This document shows positions 8,191-17,004 of a DNA stretch of 64,000 nt, in pieces. The first letter of the stretch is position 1. Each line of letters starts with the position of its first letter. The position numbers and the translations under genes are program-made. Under the pieces are notes generated by a model. The model made no database searches. It worked only from the letters and a program-made list of their open reading frames with translations, and was not told where the DNA came from. This stretch comes from ZC4RG30 sp040508085 (lineage in GTDB: Bacteria > Pseudomonadota > Gammaproteobacteria > Steroidobacterales > Steroidobacteraceae): the NCBI GenBank assembly GCA_040508085.1, contig JBEVNO010000058.1:3278-67277 (forward strand), given 5' to 3'.

Positions 8191-11100
8191 CTATCGCTCA
8201 TCCGCAGGCGGACTTCCGAACGTGCGACGCAGCCAGGACAGCAGGGGTGGTGTGGAAGCATCCGCATAGGCGAACCGCGCAGGTATCCGGCACCGGATCA
8301 GCGTGCCTGACCCGACCTCGCTCTCGATCTCCAGCGCACCGCCCACGCGCAATGCCCGTTCGCGCATGCCCACCAGCCCGAAGTGGCCTTGGGTGTGAAG
8401 GGCCGCCGTGGCGCGCACATCGAAGCCGCGGCCATTGTCGCGCACCTCCACGACGAGCTGCGTGGATCCATACTGCACATCGATGTACCACTCGGTCGCG
8501 CCGGCGTGACGCAGGGCATTGTTGAGCGCTTCAAGACATATCGCCGTGACCTCTTCACTGATGCCTGCCGCCAGCGGTTTCCTGTCGCCTGTGTAATGCA
8601 CGGCCACGCGGCAGCCGCGATCCCTGAGCAGGCGCGCCGTGAGTTCGTCGAGGGCTAGATCCAGCGACTGTGAGGAGGCGGTGGAGAGTCGCCGCAGGCC
8701 CTGCACCTGCGCCCGTCCCCGCAGCAGCGACTCATCGGCGCTGGTCAGTGCCGAGGCGATGGTGTGCCTCACCGGTTCGGTCTCCGGCAGGCGCTGCATG
8801 GCGGCATGCAATGTGTAGATCAGGCCCTGCATGCTCTGCAGCAGCGTGTCGTGCAGTTCACGCGCAATGTGCTCCCGCTCGCGCGTGCGCGCCTCCACCT
8901 TGAGCTGCATGCGTTGCGCGAGGTACCGCACGCGCCAGAGGTAGGCGATGTAGACGAATGCCAGCACCAGGAGCACGGACAGTGTGCGGAACCACAGGGT
9001 CTGGTAGAACGCCGGCAGCACTTCGAAGGAGACCGTGGCCCCGTCCATGTTCCAGATGCCATCGTTGTTGCTGGCGATCACCTGGAAGCGATACTCACCG
9101 GGCCCGAGATCCGTGTAGAAGGCCTGGCGCCGGTTGCCGGCATCGATCCACTGGTCGTCGTGGCCTTGCAGCCGGTAGCGGAAGTTGATCTTCTCCGGAA
9201 TGGACAGACTGAGCGCGGTGTAGGCGATCTCCAGGTTGCGGGTCTGCGCCGGCAGCTGCACCGGTGCCTCGGCGGCGTAGGAGTTGCGGTCGGCGATGAT
9301 TCCCGTGACGTGCACCGGTGGCGGCAGGGGGTTGCCGGCTGCCTGCTGCGGGTCGAACACCTGCACGACACTTCCGTTGGCGAACCACAGGCGGCCGTCC
9401 GGTGATTGCGCAGCCCGTGGCGACCAGCCCGCTGCAGCGGCCTGCGCACCATCCAGCGGGCCAATCTGGCCTACCTTTATTGTGATCTGGGAGTCGGTCC
9501 ACCAGCGTTCGAGCTCGGCGTCGGCGATGGACAGCACGCCGCAGGATGAATAGATCCACAGCGCATCACCGCTGGTGAGCGTGGCAAAGATTTCCGTGCA
9601 GGGCAGTCCGTTGCTGTCATCGAGCAATTGCACCTTGTCGCCGCGCACCACATAGAGGCCCTGGGCGGTACCTGCGAACACGGTGCCATCCCGCCGCGGG
9701 GTGATGGATTGCACTACGCCGGAGCCGGCGGGCCGGTTCAGTTTGATGATCCGGGCGCGGCCGTCGTTCCAGAGGCCGACATCGCCACCGGTGAGCGGCA
9801 GCCAGACACCGCCATCCACGCCACCGGCTATCGCAATGGACCTGCCGTACGGCAGCTGCGCGGCGCTGACGGACTCGACCACCTTGTTACCCGCGATGCG
9901 CAGCAAGGTGCCAGCGGGGCCGGCATGGGTGCGCACCCACAGATCACCCTGCTTGTCCTCGACCATGGAGTTGACGGTGCCGATGCGCTTGCCGGCCTGG
10001 TCCAGCAAGGGCACGAACCTGCCATTGGCGTAATAGGTCAGCCCATCATCAACGCCTACCCATACCCGCCCTGCCCGATCGGCGTAGACCGAGGTGACCT
10101 GGTCACCGGGAATTTCCTTGCCCGCGCGCAGTGACCGCACGACACCTCTGTCGATGACTTCCAGCGTATGCCAGTTGCTGGTCCAGATTGACCCGTCTGG
10201 TGCAGCGGTGACCGCGTTGACGAGATCATTGCCAAAGCCTTCGCGGCTCGAGAAAGTCGCGACCTTCACATCGCGGAAGCGGTCCAGGCCCTGTGAGCTG
10301 CAGACCCAGATGTTGCCTTCGCGGTCCTCGAAGATCGAGTAGATGGTGTCGCCGGATAACCCGTCCGATGCCTGGTAGTGCTCCACCCTGCCGCCGGCGA
10401 TGCGGTAGATGCCCGCGCCCTGCGTGCCCAGCCACATCGCCTTGTGTGAATCGAAGGTGATGCTGGTCACGGCGATGTTGCGGCCGTCGAAACCGGGAAC
10501 GACGAACGGCTCTAGCTGGTTGCCTCGCAGTGTCGACAGGCCATAGCCGTTGCGGGCTGAGCCGAACATCAGCGCGCCATCGAGGTTCCAGGCCGAGGAC
10601 TGGATCCCGTCGCTGGAGCCGGGCAGCGCAAACACCTGCTTCGCGGGGGCGCGTGCGCGCGGGTCCCATCGATAGCCGGCGCCACCGGCGATCAGCAGCA
10701 GGTTCCCGTCCGGGAGCCCGATGACGCCATCAACGGACGGCAGGTCGATGCCCTCCCTGGGGCCATAGCAAGTGAGCTCGGCCGCGACCTCACACAGCGG
10801 CCCGCGGTCATCGGTGGCCCGCGCGCGGGAAATCCAGATCCTTCCGTCCTTCGCCTGTTCGATGCTGATGACTGTTCCCAGGATGTGGCCGACGTCTGCA
10901 GGGAAGTGGGTGAGCGCGTTGTCCTTGAAGCGTTCCACGTCGCTGCCGGTGCCGACCCACAGGCTGCCGTCCGTGCCGGTGATCATCAACGTGATGCGCC
11001 TGGAACGTACCGGCTCGCCGCGCAGCGGGACAAAGGGTTTGAACCGCACGCCATCGAACTGGTACAGCCCGGACCGCGTAGCCACCCAGATGTAGCCGTC

Positions 11101-11265
11101 GGCGGGTTGTTGCACCATGGTGGCCGCTCCGTTCAGCGCGCCGTCCTGGACACGCCACGCGGTATGGTTGTATTGCGAGATGCGATGCGCCGGATCGACG
11201 GCACCTGCCGGCGCGGCGAGCAGGCAGGACAGGGCAAATGCGGGCAACAGGTTGCGAAGCGCCAT
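8191..11265 (-). CDS. Two-component sensor kinase with periplasmic beta-propeller and Y_Y_Y domain
   Basis: A 1024-residue membrane sensor. After a signal peptide (about 1-22) come repeated propeller blades of the two-component regulator propeller (Reg_prop) type, each with a W[IV]-type motif such as GNIWVCSSQGLDRF. A Y_Y_Y domain with NFRYRLQGHDDQW follows, then one membrane helix (about 755-775). The cytoplasmic part has a HisKA_3 dimerisation domain with phospho-acceptor His805 in ARELHDTLLQSMQG, then a HATPase_c domain with DNGRGFD and the HFGLVGMRERA segment. HisKA_3 kinases pair with NarL/LuxR-type regulators, and one is divergently encoded 218 bp away at 11484. Propeller sensors often respond to glycans or plant polymers, but the ligand here is unknown. 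Confidence 0.9.
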   Translation of the reverse strand: MALRNLLPAFALSCLLAAPAGAVDPAHRISQYNHTAWRVQDGALNGAATMVQQPADGYIWVATRSGLYQFDGVRFKPFVPLRGEPVRSRRITLMITGTDGSLWVGTGSDVERFKDNALTHFPADVGHILGTVISIEQAKDGRIWISRARATDDRGPLCEVAAELTCYGPREGIDLPSVDGVIGLPDGNLLLIAGGAGYRWDPRARAPAKQVFALPGSSDGIQSSAWNLDGALMFGSARNGYGLSTLRGNQLEPFVVPGFDGRNIAVTSITFDSHKAMWLGTQGAGIYRIAGGRVEHYQASDGLSGDTIYSIFEDREGNIWVCSSQGLDRFRDVKVATFSSREGFGNDLVNAVTAAPDGSIWTSNWHTLEVIDRGVVRSLRAGKEIPGDQVTSVYADRAGRVWVGVDDGLTYYANGRFVPLLDQAGKRIGTVNSMVEDKQGDLWVRTHAGPAGTLLRIAGNKVVESVSAAQLPYGRSIAIAGGVDGGVWLPLTGGDVGLWNDGRARIIKLNRPAGSGVVQSITPRRDGTVFAGTAQGLYVVRGDKVQLLDDSNGLPCTEIFATLTSGDALWIYSSCGVLSIADAELERWWTDSQITIKVGQIGPLDGAQAAAAGWSPRAAQSPDGRLWFANGSVVQVFDPQQAAGNPLPPPVHVTGIIADRNSYAAEAPVQLPAQTRNLEIAYTALSLSIPEKINFRYRLQGHDDQWIDAGNRRQAFYTDLGPGEYRFQVIASNNDGIWNMDGATVSFEVLPAFYQTLWFRTLSVLLVLAFVYIAYLWRVRYLAQRMQLKVEARTREREHIARELHDTLLQSMQGLIYTLHAAMQRLPETEPVRHTIASALTSADESLLRGRAQVQGLRRLSTASSQSLDLALDELTARLLRDRGCRVAVHYTGDRKPLAAGISEEVTAICLEALNNALRHAGATEWYIDVQYGSTQLVVEVRDNGRGFDVRATAALHTQGHFGLVGMRERALRVGGALEIESEVGSGTLIRCRIPARFAYADASTPPLLSWLRRTFGSPPADER

Positions 11266-11483
11266 TCAAGGCAGCCTCGCACATCCGACCCCGGAGCGGA
11301 ACACGCCGAAGGCGGCAGCCAGCGCGCACCCAGCCGCGTCATGTTGCGCTCCATTTGTTCAAGACGCGCGTGCCAGCGAGCGGGTAAGCGAAGGTGCGTG
11401 ACGCGAAGCGAAGCCCCGCATCGCGGGAGACATCGCGGGCGTGCTGTATATTCACAACCACTCCCGCTGTTTTTCAGCTCATC

Positions 11484-12119
11484 ATGACGCCGGCCCCGCA
11501 GTCCAGGATCCGCATTCTTGCCGTCGATGATCATCCTGTGCTGCGCACGGGGATCAGCGCGTTGATCGCCAATCAGCCGGACATGGCGCTGGTGGGCGAG
11601 GCTGGCAACGGCGCCGACGCCGTTGCGATGTTCCGGGAGCTGCGCCCGGACATCACCTTGATGGATCTGCAGATGCCGGACATGGGTGGCATCGAATGCA
11701 TCGAGAAGATCCGCGCTGAGTTCCCGACTGCCCGGATCATCGTGCTGACAACCTTTGCCGGAGATGCCCTGGCGGCCCGCGCTCTGCGCGTGGGTGCGTC
11801 CGCCTATGTACTCAAGCAGCTGGCGCGCACGGAACTGATGGACCGCATCCGTTCGATCAACGCCGGCGCCAGGCATGTCCAGCCGGAAGTGGCGGTGGAC
11901 ATTGCGCATCACCTGGGTGAAGAGCCGCTGTCGGCAAGGGAGGTTCAGGTCCTGGCATTGGTGGCGCACGGCTGCTCGAACAAGGAGATCGCCGGCAAGT
12001 TGTTCATCTCCGATCAGACCATCAAGGGGCACCTCGCCAACATCCTCGCCAAGTTGCGGGTGGACGATCGCACGCATGCGGTCACGGTTGCGCTGCGCCG
12101 GGGCATCATCCAGCTCTAG
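11484..12119 (+). CDS. NarL/LuxR-type response regulator, partner of the propeller sensor
   Basis: A 211-residue response regulator. The receiver domain shows the acidic pair Asp15-Asp16, phospho-acceptor Asp61 in LMDLQMPDMGG, Thr89 and Lys111 in SAYVLK. The LuxR-type helix-turn-helix (about 145-205) reads LSAREVQVLALVAHGCSNKE followed by ISDQTIKGHLANI. The ATG at 11484 was chosen because the receiver begins directly after it; the upstream open frame is the intergenic region. It is divergent from the HisKA_3 sensor, the expected partner by type and position. The 218 bp between them must hold both promoters; I could not identify a clear operator there. Confidence 0.9.
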   Translation: MTPAPQSRIRILAVDDHPVLRTGISALIANQPDMALVGEAGNGADAVAMFRELRPDITLMDLQMPDMGGIECIEKIRAEFPTARIIVLTTFAGDALAARALRVGASAYVLKQLARTELMDRIRSINAGARHVQPEVAVDIAHHLGEEPLSAREVQVLALVAHGCSNKEIAGKLFISDQTIKGHLANILAKLRVDDRTHAVTVALRRGIIQL

Positions 12120-12211
12120 CGGCGCATAAGTACCCTCACACCCGTGCAAGCGGCTTCACCAACCCGGCTGTAGCGTGGAACGCAACTCATGCAACCCCCG
12201 AGGAGACGACG

Positions 12212-12883
12212 ATGAAGACCAAGGCGAGTGTGATGCCAACAGGCGGTGGGCAGGCCCTGATGGATCCATCCGACTGCGCCTTCCTGCTGCTGGACCACCA
12301 ATCGGGCCTGTTCCAGACGGTCAAGGACATTCCCGTCGCGGACCTGCGCCGCAATGTGGAGATGCTGGCGCGGCTCGCCACCCTGCTGAAGATCCCCGTC
12401 ATCACCACCGCATCCGAGCCTAATGGCCCCAACGGACCGCTGATGCCGGAGATCGAGGCGCATGCACCGCAGGCGCAGTACGTGGCGCGCAAGGGTGAGG
12501 TCAACGCGTGGGACAACACCAACTTCGTGGAAGCCGTGCGCGCCACGGGCCGCAATACCTTGATCATGGCCGGCGTGTGGACCAGTGTCTGCGTGATGTT
12601 CCCGGCGCTCGATGCCCGCGTGGCGGGGTTCGATGTCTACGCGGTGATCGACGCATCCGGGGATCCGAGCGAGCTCGCGTCGCGCACCTCCCTCGCAAGG
12701 TTCGTCCAGGGTGGCGTGATTCCGATCTCGGCCAACGCCGTGCTCTCGGAGATGCATCGCACCTGGGCGCGCCCGGAAGCGGCGGATCTGGCCGGGCTCT
12801 ACGCACTGGCGGCGCCGAATTACGCCGCGGTGATGGAGAGCTACCTGCGCGCCCAGCAGGCGGCCAAGGCCCCGGGGAATTAG
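12212..12883 (+). CDS. Isochorismatase-like cysteine hydrolase (YcaC type)
   Basis: A 223-residue isochorismatase-fold hydrolase. The catalytic triad is in place: Asp28 in LLLDHQSGLF, Lys94 in ARKGEVNAWDN and Cys127 in AGVWTSVCV, with the preceding non-prolyl turn. The WDNTNF segment and overall length fit the YcaC-like subgroup rather than true isochorismatases with a carrier domain. Substrates of this subgroup are amides or other nitrogen compounds and are usually not predictable. A GAGGAGACGACG ribosome binding site precedes the ATG. It is convergent with the PPOX gene, 8 bp apart. Confidence 0.85.
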   Translation: MKTKASVMPTGGGQALMDPSDCAFLLLDHQSGLFQTVKDIPVADLRRNVEMLARLATLLKIPVITTASEPNGPNGPLMPEIEAHAPQAQYVARKGEVNAWDNTNFVEAVRATGRNTLIMAGVWTSVCVMFPALDARVAGFDVYAVIDASGDPSELASRTSLARFVQGGVIPISANAVLSEMHRTWARPEAADLAGLYALAAPNYAAVMESYLRAQQAAKAPGN

Positions 12884-12891
12884 CCGTGCAG

Positions 12892-13509
12892 CTACTTCGC
12901 CGCCTCGCGGCGGAGTAGCCTGTTCTCCGCCTCCAGCGCGGCCAGGCGTTCGCGCAGCGGGCGCACCGCCTCGTCAATCTCTTCCTCCGTGAAGCGCGGC
13001 GTGATGTGCTGGGGGCAGTTCCAGTCATAGGCCTCGAGCGTGAGCCTGAAGATCCGTTCCATGCGGGCCTTGTAGCTGGGCGCCGTCACCAGCTGGGTGA
13101 GTGCAGCATCCACACCCGGCGCAAGTATCTCCACATGCGCGTAGATCTTGAGTCTCGCCTTGCGCGGCAGATCCATCAGGATGAGCGCCGCGCGCGCACT
13201 GCCCGCCACATTGCCCACACTGACGTATTGGCGGTTGCCCCGATAATCGGCAAACGCCAGCGTGTGGTCGTCCACCACCTTCAGGAATCCGCGCGGTCCG
13301 CCGCGATGCTGCACATAGGGCCAGCCGGTTTCCGACGTAGTCGCCATGAAAAAGGTGTCGGCCTCGGAGATGAACTGCCGCTCGTCCGCAGCGAAGTGGT
13401 CCGCACTGTGGCTGAACTCGCGCTCGGCACGCTCGCGAGCCATGCCCATCGCCTGCTGTGCGGCGCGCACGCGCGGCGTGCTGGCGATGTCGAGAAAGTG
13501 CTGGGTCAT
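12892..13509 (-). CDS. Pyridoxamine 5'-phosphate oxidase family flavoprotein
   Basis: A 205-residue PPOX-fold (split-barrel) FMN-binding protein. The fold shows in DTFFMATTSETGWPYVQHRG, in LAFADYRGNRQYVSVGN and in AALILMDLPRKARLKIYAHV. The C-terminal 35 residues form a charged helix, likely coiled coil. The start is the ATG at 13509 (MTQHFLDIA), preceded by a CTCCAGGCAGGGAAC stretch; the longer frame upstream adds unlikely sequence. It lies 29 bp downstream of dps on the same strand and is probably co-transcribed, which suggests a role in oxidative stress or flavin-dependent reduction. The substrate is unknown. Confidence 0.8.
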   Translation of the reverse strand: MTQHFLDIASTPRVRAAQQAMGMARERAEREFSHSADHFAADERQFISEADTFFMATTSETGWPYVQHRGGPRGFLKVVDDHTLAFADYRGNRQYVSVGNVAGSARAALILMDLPRKARLKIYAHVEILAPGVDAALTQLVTAPSYKARMERIFRLTLEAYDWNCPQHITPRFTEEEIDEAVRPLRERLAALEAENRLLRREAAK

Positions 13510-13538
13510 GTTCCCTGCCTGGAGGAGGGTCCGCGTGG

Positions 13539-14090
13539 CTACTCCCTGGTGTGGCGCCCTCCGGCCAGATGCTCGGCGACAAACCACGCCTGCTTCTCGT
13601 TCGGCCGGATGACGTTGCTGACCAGGAGGTCGTTGGTGCCATCGTCCCCGTGGTCGGCGGCCGCACGGGCCAGCGGACGGGCTTCGGCAAGCAGGAACTC
13701 GTGGGCCTCGGCGAGGCGCTTCAGTTGTGCGAGGGGCGACTCGCGGTCGCGCGGCGCCCGCGCAATTCGCGACTCGGACACGACATCCTGCGAGGTCGCG
13801 AGCGACACGCCGCCCAGGGTCTGCACGCGCTCGGCCAGCGTGTCGACGATCTCGAGCTGCTCGGTGTAGTGCGCATCGAACATCGTGTGCAGTTCGTAGA
13901 ACGTGGCGCCAGAGGTCTGCCAGTGTGCCTTCTTGTAGAGGTCACGCATGGCCATGGCATGCGCAAGCAGGCGGTTCAGCGCCGTGACGCTGTGATGCCG
14001 CACCTCCGCGGAGAGCCCAAGCCGCACGTCGCGCAGGTTTCCGAACTTCTGCAGCACGTGATCATCATTGATTCCGGGAGCTTCACTCAT
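13539..14090 (-). CDS. dps: Dps-type DNA-protecting ferritin
   Basis: A 183-residue Dps/ferritin-like protein, a dodecameric iron-storage and DNA-protection protein that consumes hydrogen peroxide while oxidising iron. The inter-subunit ferroxidase residues are visible: KKAHWQTSG gives the first His, and FYELHTMFDAHYTEQLEIVD gives the second His, the Asp and the Glu. The later LAEAHEFLL helix matches the fourth helix of the bundle. The start is the ATG at 14090 (MSEAPGIND), giving normal length. It is the first gene of a likely dps-PPOX operon. The 167 bp upstream, towards the next gene, hold no clear OxyR site that I can identify. Confidence 0.88.
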   Translation of the reverse strand: MSEAPGINDDHVLQKFGNLRDVRLGLSAEVRHHSVTALNRLLAHAMAMRDLYKKAHWQTSGATFYELHTMFDAHYTEQLEIVDTLAERVQTLGGVSLATSQDVVSESRIARAPRDRESPLAQLKRLAEAHEFLLAEARPLARAAADHGDDGTNDLLVSNVIRPNEKQAWFVAEHLAGGRHTRE

Positions 14091-14257
14091 CACGATCCAC
14101 CTGTGCCTGGCTGACAATGGGACATGCGGGGCCTCGTCCGGCCGGAATCCGCGTGCGGTAGGGAGCGACCATCGCGGCTTTGCGCGCCGCAGTCTTGAAC
14201 AAATCTGCTGCACCGCCGGCACGTTTGCGCGGCTCGCAATGCACGAGGCAGCAAGGG

Positions 14258-15118
14258 CTATGGCGCCCTCACGCGATCCGCGAGCCATTGCTTGATATCC
14301 GCCAGCACCTCGGCGCGGCCGAGGTCATTCAGCAGGTCGTGGAAGTGGCCGGTGTAGAGCTTCAGCGTCTTGTCGCGGGCCCCCGAATCGCGGTGGAAGC
14401 ACTGGCTGCCGACCGCCAGGGCCACACGGTCGTCTGTGCCGTGGAGGATCAGCGTCGGGATGGTGATGCGGTGGAACTCCCGCCCCAGCCGCCGGCTTGC
14501 CTGCGCCAGCGCCGCAATGGTTGCCAGGGGTTGTCTCTCGCCGGCGATGAGCGGGTCGTCATTCATCCGCGCAACGCGGCAGGGGTCGCGGCTGAAGTTC
14601 TTGTTGTTCAGCCGCACCACCCGCACACGGGGCATGAAGCCGCTCAACACCTCGAACAGTCTTATCGCGAGCGCCGGCGCCGGCACCCGGCAGGCGAAAC
14701 TCTCGCAGATCAGTCCGGCGAGTCGCGACTGCTGCTCCAGCGCGTAGAGGCATGCGGTCACGCCGCCCGCACTGTGGCCCAGCAGGTACAGCGGTAGCGC
14801 TCCCTCCCGCTCGAAGGCCAGCTTCACCATGCTGTCGACGTCCATGACGTATTCGTCAATGGCGTCCATGTAGTACCGCTCGCCGCTCGAGAGCCCGCGG
14901 CCGCGCAGATCCACCGCGTAGACCGCATACCCTTCATCGACAAGGCGTTCGGCAGTCCAGAAGTAGTAACCGCTGTGGGAGTTGAAGCCGTGGCAGATCG
15001 CGACGATGGCACGCGGTGTACCGAAAGGCGTCCAGATGCGCACGAGCAACTTGCCCTGTGGCACCTCGAGCATCACTTCATCAGGCATGTGGAGGGGATT
15101 CATTGACATCGACTGCAC
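14258..15118 (-). CDS. Alpha/beta hydrolase, monoacylglycerol lipase-like
   Basis: A 286-residue serine hydrolase of the Hydrolase_4 (monoglyceride lipase or lysophospholipase) group. The oxyanion region reads CHGFNSHSGYY, the nucleophile elbow is GHSAGG with Ser116, the acid is in LHGTDDRV and the catalytic His is in YTGHFHDLLND. The segment AVDLRGRGLSSGERYY after strand 4 is typical of this group. No signal peptide is seen, so it is likely cytoplasmic. The next hydrolase lies 73 bp upstream on the same strand and could be in the same transcript. The acyl substrate is unknown. Confidence 0.85.
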   Translation of the reverse strand: MQSMSMNPLHMPDEVMLEVPQGKLLVRIWTPFGTPRAIVAICHGFNSHSGYYFWTAERLVDEGYAVYAVDLRGRGLSSGERYYMDAIDEYVMDVDSMVKLAFEREGALPLYLLGHSAGGVTACLYALEQQSRLAGLICESFACRVPAPALAIRLFEVLSGFMPRVRVVRLNNKNFSRDPCRVARMNDDPLIAGERQPLATIAALAQASRRLGREFHRITIPTLILHGTDDRVALAVGSQCFHRDSGARDKTLKLYTGHFHDLLNDLGRAEVLADIKQWLADRVRAP

Positions 15119-15191
15119 CTCGTGCGGCCCGCAAGCGCGACGGCGGCGGGTCCGGCTCCCGGGCGACGCACCGCCGCCCGGGATGGATGGG

Positions 15192-16172
15192 CTACTTCTT
15201 GCCTGCGACCTGGCGGTCGAGGAAGCCGCGGATGAGCGGCGCCATCACGTCCAGCTTGTCCTCGAGCGCGAAATGTCCCGTGTCCAGCAGATGCAGCTCC
15301 GCCTGCGGCAGGTCGCGCAGGTAGGGATGCGCGCCGGGTTCCGGGAAGATCGTGTCGTTCTTGCCCCACACGATCAGCGTCGGCGGCTTGCGCGAGCGGA
15401 AGTACTCCTGGAACTGCGGGTACAGCGGAACATTGGTCCGGTAGTCGTAGAACAGGTCCATCTGGATGTCGCGATTGCCGGGCCGGTCCAGATATGACTG
15501 GTCGATGATCCAGTTGTCAGGGCTGATATGTGAAGGATCCTTGACCCCATCGAGGTACTGGAATCTGGTGATCTCCGGCGTCACCAGCACGTGGATTGCG
15601 GCGCGATGCTGCTCCGATCCGGAGGCCCAGTAGGCCTTGATCGGATTCCAGAACTCGCGCAGGCCTTCATCGTAGGCATTGCCGTTCTGGATGATGAGCC
15701 CGGTGACCCGTTCCGGATGCTTGAGCGCCAGCCTGTAGCCCACCGGCGCGCCATAGTCCATCACATACATGGCATAGCTGCGGGCACCCACGCGCTCCAG
15801 CAGCGCGTTCACCACCTCGGCGTATTTGGCGAAGGTGTAGTGGTAAGCGGTATGCGGCGGCGCGCCGCTCTGCCCGAAGCCGGGGTAGTCCGGCGCGATC
15901 ACGCGGTAGCGGTCGGCCAGGAGGGGGATCAGGTTCCTGAACATGTGCGAAGAGGTCGGAAACCCGTGCAGCAGCAGCACGACCGGCCCGTTGGCCGGAC
16001 CTGCCTCGCGGTAGAACACGTTGACGCCATCGATCTGCACGGTCTTGTAACGGACCGATGCAGCTGGAACCACGGGTGCTTCCTTGTCGGCGGCGCCGGC
16101 AACCTGGCACGCCGGCGCGGCGAAGACGAACAGCATTGTCGAACTGAGGCAGAGCCTGCGGAAAACATTCAT
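15192..16172 (-). CDS. Exported alpha/beta hydrolase, epoxide hydrolase/haloalkane dehalogenase-like
   Basis: A 326-residue hydrolase with an N-terminal signal peptide (about 1-27). The nucleophile position holds aspartate (Asp139 in VMDYGAPVG), as in epoxide hydrolases and haloalkane dehalogenases, not serine. The HGFPTSSHMFRNL oxyanion region, PDYPGFGQSGAP and the catalytic His in DTGHFALED fit the same group. The ATG at 16172 has a strong AAGGAGAATCCAAC ribosome binding site and starts the signal peptide. The gene is divergent from an AraC regulator, a frequent arrangement for regulated detoxification enzymes. Epoxide hydrolase versus dehalogenase cannot be settled from motifs alone. Confidence 0.82.
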   Translation of the reverse strand: MNVFRRLCLSSTMLFVFAAPACQVAGAADKEAPVVPAASVRYKTVQIDGVNVFYREAGPANGPVVLLLHGFPTSSHMFRNLIPLLADRYRVIAPDYPGFGQSGAPPHTAYHYTFAKYAEVVNALLERVGARSYAMYVMDYGAPVGYRLALKHPERVTGLIIQNGNAYDEGLREFWNPIKAYWASGSEQHRAAIHVLVTPEITRFQYLDGVKDPSHISPDNWIIDQSYLDRPGNRDIQMDLFYDYRTNVPLYPQFQEYFRSRKPPTLIVWGKNDTIFPEPGAHPYLRDLPQAELHLLDTGHFALEDKLDVMAPLIRGFLDRQVAGKK

Positions 16173-16488
16173 GTTGGATTCTCCTTGATCGGGTTTGCGC
16201 GGTCGGCAGCGGCTGCCGATGCGGGGCGGTGCAGAGATTTGGTGGGTTGACACAGGCGAGACCGTAGCGACCCGCACCATCCCCTCCTTGCCCGCCTGTG
16301 CGCTTTGTTGGACGCCCCGTGCTGCTCCACGCACTCGCGCACGGCACCGGCGGCGCGGCCGATGCAATCCATAGCCGCACCTGGCCGCCTGGTCACCCCC
16401 CGAATGGGTTGGTGGCAGACGCCGCCATCGGGGCTGCCCGATCCGGCGCCGGGTGATGAAGATGCCTGCTACTGCGGCGAGGTGGCAC
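16173..16488. promoter_or_regulatory. Divergent intergenic region between the exported hydrolase and the AraC regulator
   Basis: These 316 bases must contain the promoters for both flanking genes. A TTGACA hexamer lies at 16247-16252 on the plus strand, but no convincing -10 element sits 16-18 bp after it. I see no long repeat, terminator or RNA gene. AraC sites are degenerate, and I cannot name one here. Confidence 0.35.
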
Positions 16489-17004
16489 ATGGATATGTCG
16501 ACAGCTTTGTTCAACCTTCTCGAGCATGCGCACCGCGCACTGCCGCTCGATGCCAGTGAGGCGAGCGCCTATCTCACCCGCGCCCGCGACCTGCTGGCGA
16601 ACGAGCGTGCCGAGCCGCCGCCCGCTCCGGTCAAGCAGCCGCTGAAGTCCTGGCAGGTGACACGGGTGGACCGGTTGATCCAGGAACGGCTGGATATCGT
16701 CCGCATCGATGAGCTTGCCTCCGCGGCACGGTTGAGCCGCAGCCACTTCTCGCGCTCCTTCCGCACCACGCTGGGCATCACACCGATCAGCTATCTCAGG
16801 CGCCGGCGCGTGGAGCGGGCCCAGCAGCTGATGCTCACCACGCGTCGCTCCCTGTCGCAGATCGCGCTGGACTGCGGCATGTCCGACCAATCGCACATGA
16901 CACGGGTGTTCCGTGCGGTGCTGGGCACCACACCTGCCGCCTGGCGTCGGCAGAACGCAGACATGCTGGCGCAGGCTGGCGCGGGCGCAACCCATGCGTA
17001 CTGA
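16489..17004 (+). CDS. AraC family transcriptional regulator, short form
   Basis: A 171-residue regulator consisting of a short N-terminal region and a full AraC/XylS DNA-binding domain (about 65-160). The two helix-turn-helix units are visible as IDELASAARLSRSHFSRSFR and LSQIALDCGMSDQSHMTRVF. There is no cupin sensor domain, so it resembles the small AraC proteins that act with an external ligand or constitutively. The ATG at 16489 has a GCGAGGTGGCAC ribosome binding site; a GTG at 16453 or ATG at 16456 is also possible. The next gene overlaps its last 11 bases, so the two are likely translated together. Confidence 0.85.
   Translation: MDMSTALFNLLEHAHRALPLDASEASAYLTRARDLLANERAEPPPAPVKQPLKSWQVTRVDRLIQERLDIVRIDELASAARLSRSHFSRSFRTTLGITPISYLRRRRVERAQQLMLTTRRSLSQIALDCGMSDQSHMTRVFRAVLGTTPAAWRRQNADMLAQAGAGATHAY

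Noticed and set aside
16247..16252. TTGACA as a promoter for the AraC gene
   Set aside because: No acceptable -10 hexamer lies 16-18 bp downstream on that strand.
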